Assembly (NCBI RefSeq): GCF_009014635.1
Contig: NZ_BKCF01000006.1
Span: 1-64,000, forward strand
Direction of reading: 5' to 3'
DNA from: Patiriisocius marinistellae
Lineage (GTDB): Bacteria; Bacteroidota; Bacteroidia; Flavobacteriales; Flavobacteriaceae
DNA: 64,000 nt
Shown: piece by piece, positions 62,332 to 64,000 of the stretch
Layout of the letters: the number at the start of each line of letters is the position of its first letter
Numbering within the stretch: the first letter of the stretch is position 1
Notes under the pieces: generated by a model
Seen by the model: only the letters and a program-made list of their open reading frames with translations
The model's database searches: none
What the model was told of the DNA's origin: nothing
Program-made: the position numbers and the translations under genes

Positions 62332-62339
62332 CAAAGGTA
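62332..62339 (-). promoter_or_regulatory. -7 element abutting the WbmS-like start (leaderless candidate)
   Basis: TACCTTTG on the minus strand ends 4 bp before the ATG at 62327. It is the likely promoter of the downstream polysaccharide genes and the third case of a start codon directly after the box. No TTG at -33 spacing. Confidence 0.4.
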
Positions 62340-62368
62340 TTTAATTTTATGTATTTAAATAAATTTAA

Positions 62369-63625
62369 TTAAACAATCATCCCTGCAGCTAAAGTTTCAT
62401 GTGTTGCATCATCAATTAATATAAAACTACCCGTTATTCTATTGTCTCTATATTCATCTGCCATAATGGGGCGTGTTGTTTTGATAGTCACCCTAGAAAT
62501 GTCATTCATCGTGAGCTCCTTATCATTCTCAATACGTGAATATGTGTTAATGTCAATTTTATAAACCACATTTTTAATCATTGCTTTTTGTTCATTTGAT
62601 GTATGAACAATCGTGTATTTAGCTCGAGGTCTTGCCGCTTTGTTATTAAACCAACAAATCATGGCATCAAATTCTTGAACAGCTTTTGCTTGGTTATTTA
62701 ATTTAACTATCATATCTCCCCTACTCACATCAATATCATCTTCAAGAGTGATTGAAACACTCATAGGAGCAAAAGCTTCTTCTAGTGTTCCTTTATCTGT
62801 ATCAATTGTTTTAACTTTTGAGTTAAACCCTGAAGGCATCACAACAATGTCATCACCTGGTCTAAAAATCCCGCTGGCTATACGTCCTGCATAGCCGCGA
62901 TAATCAATAAATCCATCACGTTGCGGGCGTAACACCGTTTGGACTGGAAAACGTGCGTCTATTTTATTTACATCACTACTTATGTGTAATGTTTCAAGCG
63001 TATGTAATAATGGAGCTCCTTGAAACCAATTCATATTAGTACTTCGGTTTACTACATTATCACCATCTAAGGCACTCATAGGTAAAAAACGCACATCTTT
63101 TACATAGAGTTTTGATGAAAATTCTTCAAACTGCGATACAATATTATTATAAACAGTTTCATCATATTTTACTAAATCCATTTTATTCACACACACAATG
63201 ACGTGTGGAATTTGTAATAAAGAGGCTATGAATGCGTGGCGTTTAGTTTGCTCAATGACACCATGGCGAGCATCGATTAATATTAATGCTGCATTTGCTG
63301 TTGACGCACCCGTAACCATATTACGGGTATATTGAATATGCCCTGGGGTATCTGCAATAATAAACTTCCGCTTTGGAGTAGTAAAATAGCGATATGCTAC
63401 ATCAATAGTAATCCCCTGCTCACGCTCATCTCTAAGACCATCAGTAAATAATGCCAAGTCAACACCTTCGTGTCCTTTACGCTTACTTGTTACTGTAACA
63501 GCTTCTAGTTGATCCTCGAAGATTGCTTTACTATCATATAGAAGTCGGCCTATTAGCGTACTTTTTCCATCGTCCACACTCCCTGCAGTGGTGAATCTTA
63601 GTAGTTGGTTGTTATCTATTGCCAT
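62369..63625 (-). CDS. cysN: sulfate adenylyltransferase subunit 1 (GTPase)
   Basis: GTP-hydrolysing large subunit of ATP sulfurylase, which makes adenosine 5'-phosphosulfate from sulfate and ATP. P-loop GSVDDGKSTLIGRLLYDSK is at 15-33, DTPGHIQYTRNM near 92, and NKMDLVKYDE near 146. Two beta-barrel EF-Tu-like domains follow (about 225-418). It has no CysC kinase fusion, as the 418-residue length shows. It is preceded by cysD, with 42 bp between them on the minus strand. It starts beside the polysaccharide cluster and may supply activated sulfate for sulfation or cysteine synthesis. Confidence 0.96.
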   Translation of the reverse strand: MAIDNNQLLRFTTAGSVDDGKSTLIGRLLYDSKAIFEDQLEAVTVTSKRKGHEGVDLALFTDGLRDEREQGITIDVAYRYFTTPKRKFIIADTPGHIQYTRNMVTGASTANAALILIDARHGVIEQTKRHAFIASLLQIPHVIVCVNKMDLVKYDETVYNNIVSQFEEFSSKLYVKDVRFLPMSALDGDNVVNRSTNMNWFQGAPLLHTLETLHISSDVNKIDARFPVQTVLRPQRDGFIDYRGYAGRIASGIFRPGDDIVVMPSGFNSKVKTIDTDKGTLEEAFAPMSVSITLEDDIDVSRGDMIVKLNNQAKAVQEFDAMICWFNNKAARPRAKYTIVHTSNEQKAMIKNVVYKIDINTYSRIENDKELTMNDISRVTIKTTRPIMADEYRDNRITGSFILIDDATHETLAAGMIV

Positions 63626-63666
63626 TTTTTCTTCTGAAATTTTAATAATCCCTTTAACGTCGTTAT

Positions 63667-64000
63667 CTAAAAATAACCTTGCCTCTTTCTATCCTCCATA
63701 GCACTTTCACTACGTTTATCATCAGTCCTATTACCTCGCTCCGTTTGTTTCATTGCCGAAACTTCGGCCACAATCTTTTCTAAAGTATCAGCATCACTTT
63801 CTAATCCACCAGTAATGGTAATATCACCCAATGTTCTAAAACGTATTTTTTTATTCTCAACTTTTTCTCCCGCGTCTAATTTCAGAAATTCTGAAACTGG
63901 AATCCAGCTATTACTTCGCCAAACAACATCTCGCTGATGCGCCAAGTATAATGATGGGATTGCAATGTTCTCTCTTAAAATATAATTCCAAACATCCATC
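63667..64000 (-). CDS. cysD: sulfate adenylyltransferase subunit 2, C-terminal part (cut by window edge)
   Basis: The last ~110 residues of CysD, the small catalytic subunit; the N-terminus lies beyond the right end of the window. MDVWNYILRENIAIPSLY, RDVVWRSNSWIPVSE and RFRTLGDITITGGLES (each in part) match the C-terminal half, including the RxxGRxPxxGxTxxxE-like tail region. The ATG at 63999 is internal to the gene, not its start. It forms an operon with cysN (42-bp spacing). Confidence 0.92.
   Translation of the reverse strand, partial: MDVWNYILRENIAIPSLYLAHQRDVVWRSNSWIPVSEFLKLDAGEKVENKKIRFRTLGDITITGGLESDADTLEKIVAEVSAMKQTERGNRTDDKRSESAMEDRKRQGYF

Noticed and set aside
1-64000. Mobile elements, toxin-antitoxin pairs, restriction or defence systems
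   Set aside because: I looked for transposases, integrases, phage genes, small paired genes and nuclease/helicase sets on both strands and found none that could be supported.

Overview
The window is low-GC (roughly one third G+C by eye) and comes from a member of the Bacteroidota, most likely a marine Flavobacteriaceae. The evidence is: gldF/gldG gliding genes; two giant or large exported proteins with type IX secretion (T9SS) type A sorting domains; many start sites preceded by the Bacteroidota -7 element TAnnTTTG rather than a Shine-Dalgarno sequence; and family-typical neighbours (DUF4294 with an M42 peptidase, purC near phoH, gldG next to dnaN). I cannot name genus or species from sequence alone. 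No rRNA, tRNA, CRISPR array, insertion sequence or prophage gene was seen.

Layout. 0.3-10 kb: mixed housekeeping and envelope genes. These are DUF4294, M42 aminopeptidase, a poxvirus-like topoisomerase IB, a lipoprotein, an MBOAT/SGNH O-acylation pair, an Na+/amino-acid symporter and a PagL-like outer-membrane protein. 10.6-19.8 kb: one 3062-residue T9SS adhesin built from 18 copies of a ~148-residue super-repeat, each of five Gly-rich beta-helix turns. 20-28 kb: purC, a small exported protein, phoH, a SAM-hydrolase family gene, an ABM-fold protein, gldF, gldG, dnaN and DUF4870. 28-33 kb: a LamG/PNGase F-like T9SS protein, mnmE and terC. 33-38 kb: mscS, an SLC13/RCK permease, an unlisted 55-residue Lys-rich gene at 36516, a secreted protein and a COG2426 membrane protein. 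38-64 kb, all on the minus strand: an FAD oxidoreductase, then a ~24-kb Wzx/Wzy-type exopolysaccharide cluster, with sulfate-activation genes cysN and cysD (cut by the window edge) at its upstream border.

How the polysaccharide cluster works together. A non-hydrolysing 2-epimerase, a Gfo/Idh 3-dehydrogenase and a LbH N-acetyltransferase suggest a 2,3-diacetamido-uronic acid. A PglF-type dehydratase, a PglE-type aminotransferase and a PglC-type initiating transferase suggest a bacillosamine-like first sugar. Two or more glycosyltransferases, GNATs, a CapK-like adenylating enzyme, a MaoC hydratase, an ATP-grasp ligase and a PLP fold-II enzyme look like decoration chemistry. Wzx, Wzy, Wza, Wzc and Wzi move, polymerise and export the product.

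The most unusual signals are the adhesin's five-turn super-repeat, with recent near-identical duplications, and an 11-fold occurrence of the exact 10-mer ATTTCCGAAG that is not explained by coding. Others are a possible acyl/amino-acid decoration module inside the polysaccharide cluster, and TAnnTTTG boxes only 4-5 bp before three start codons, which suggests leaderless messages.
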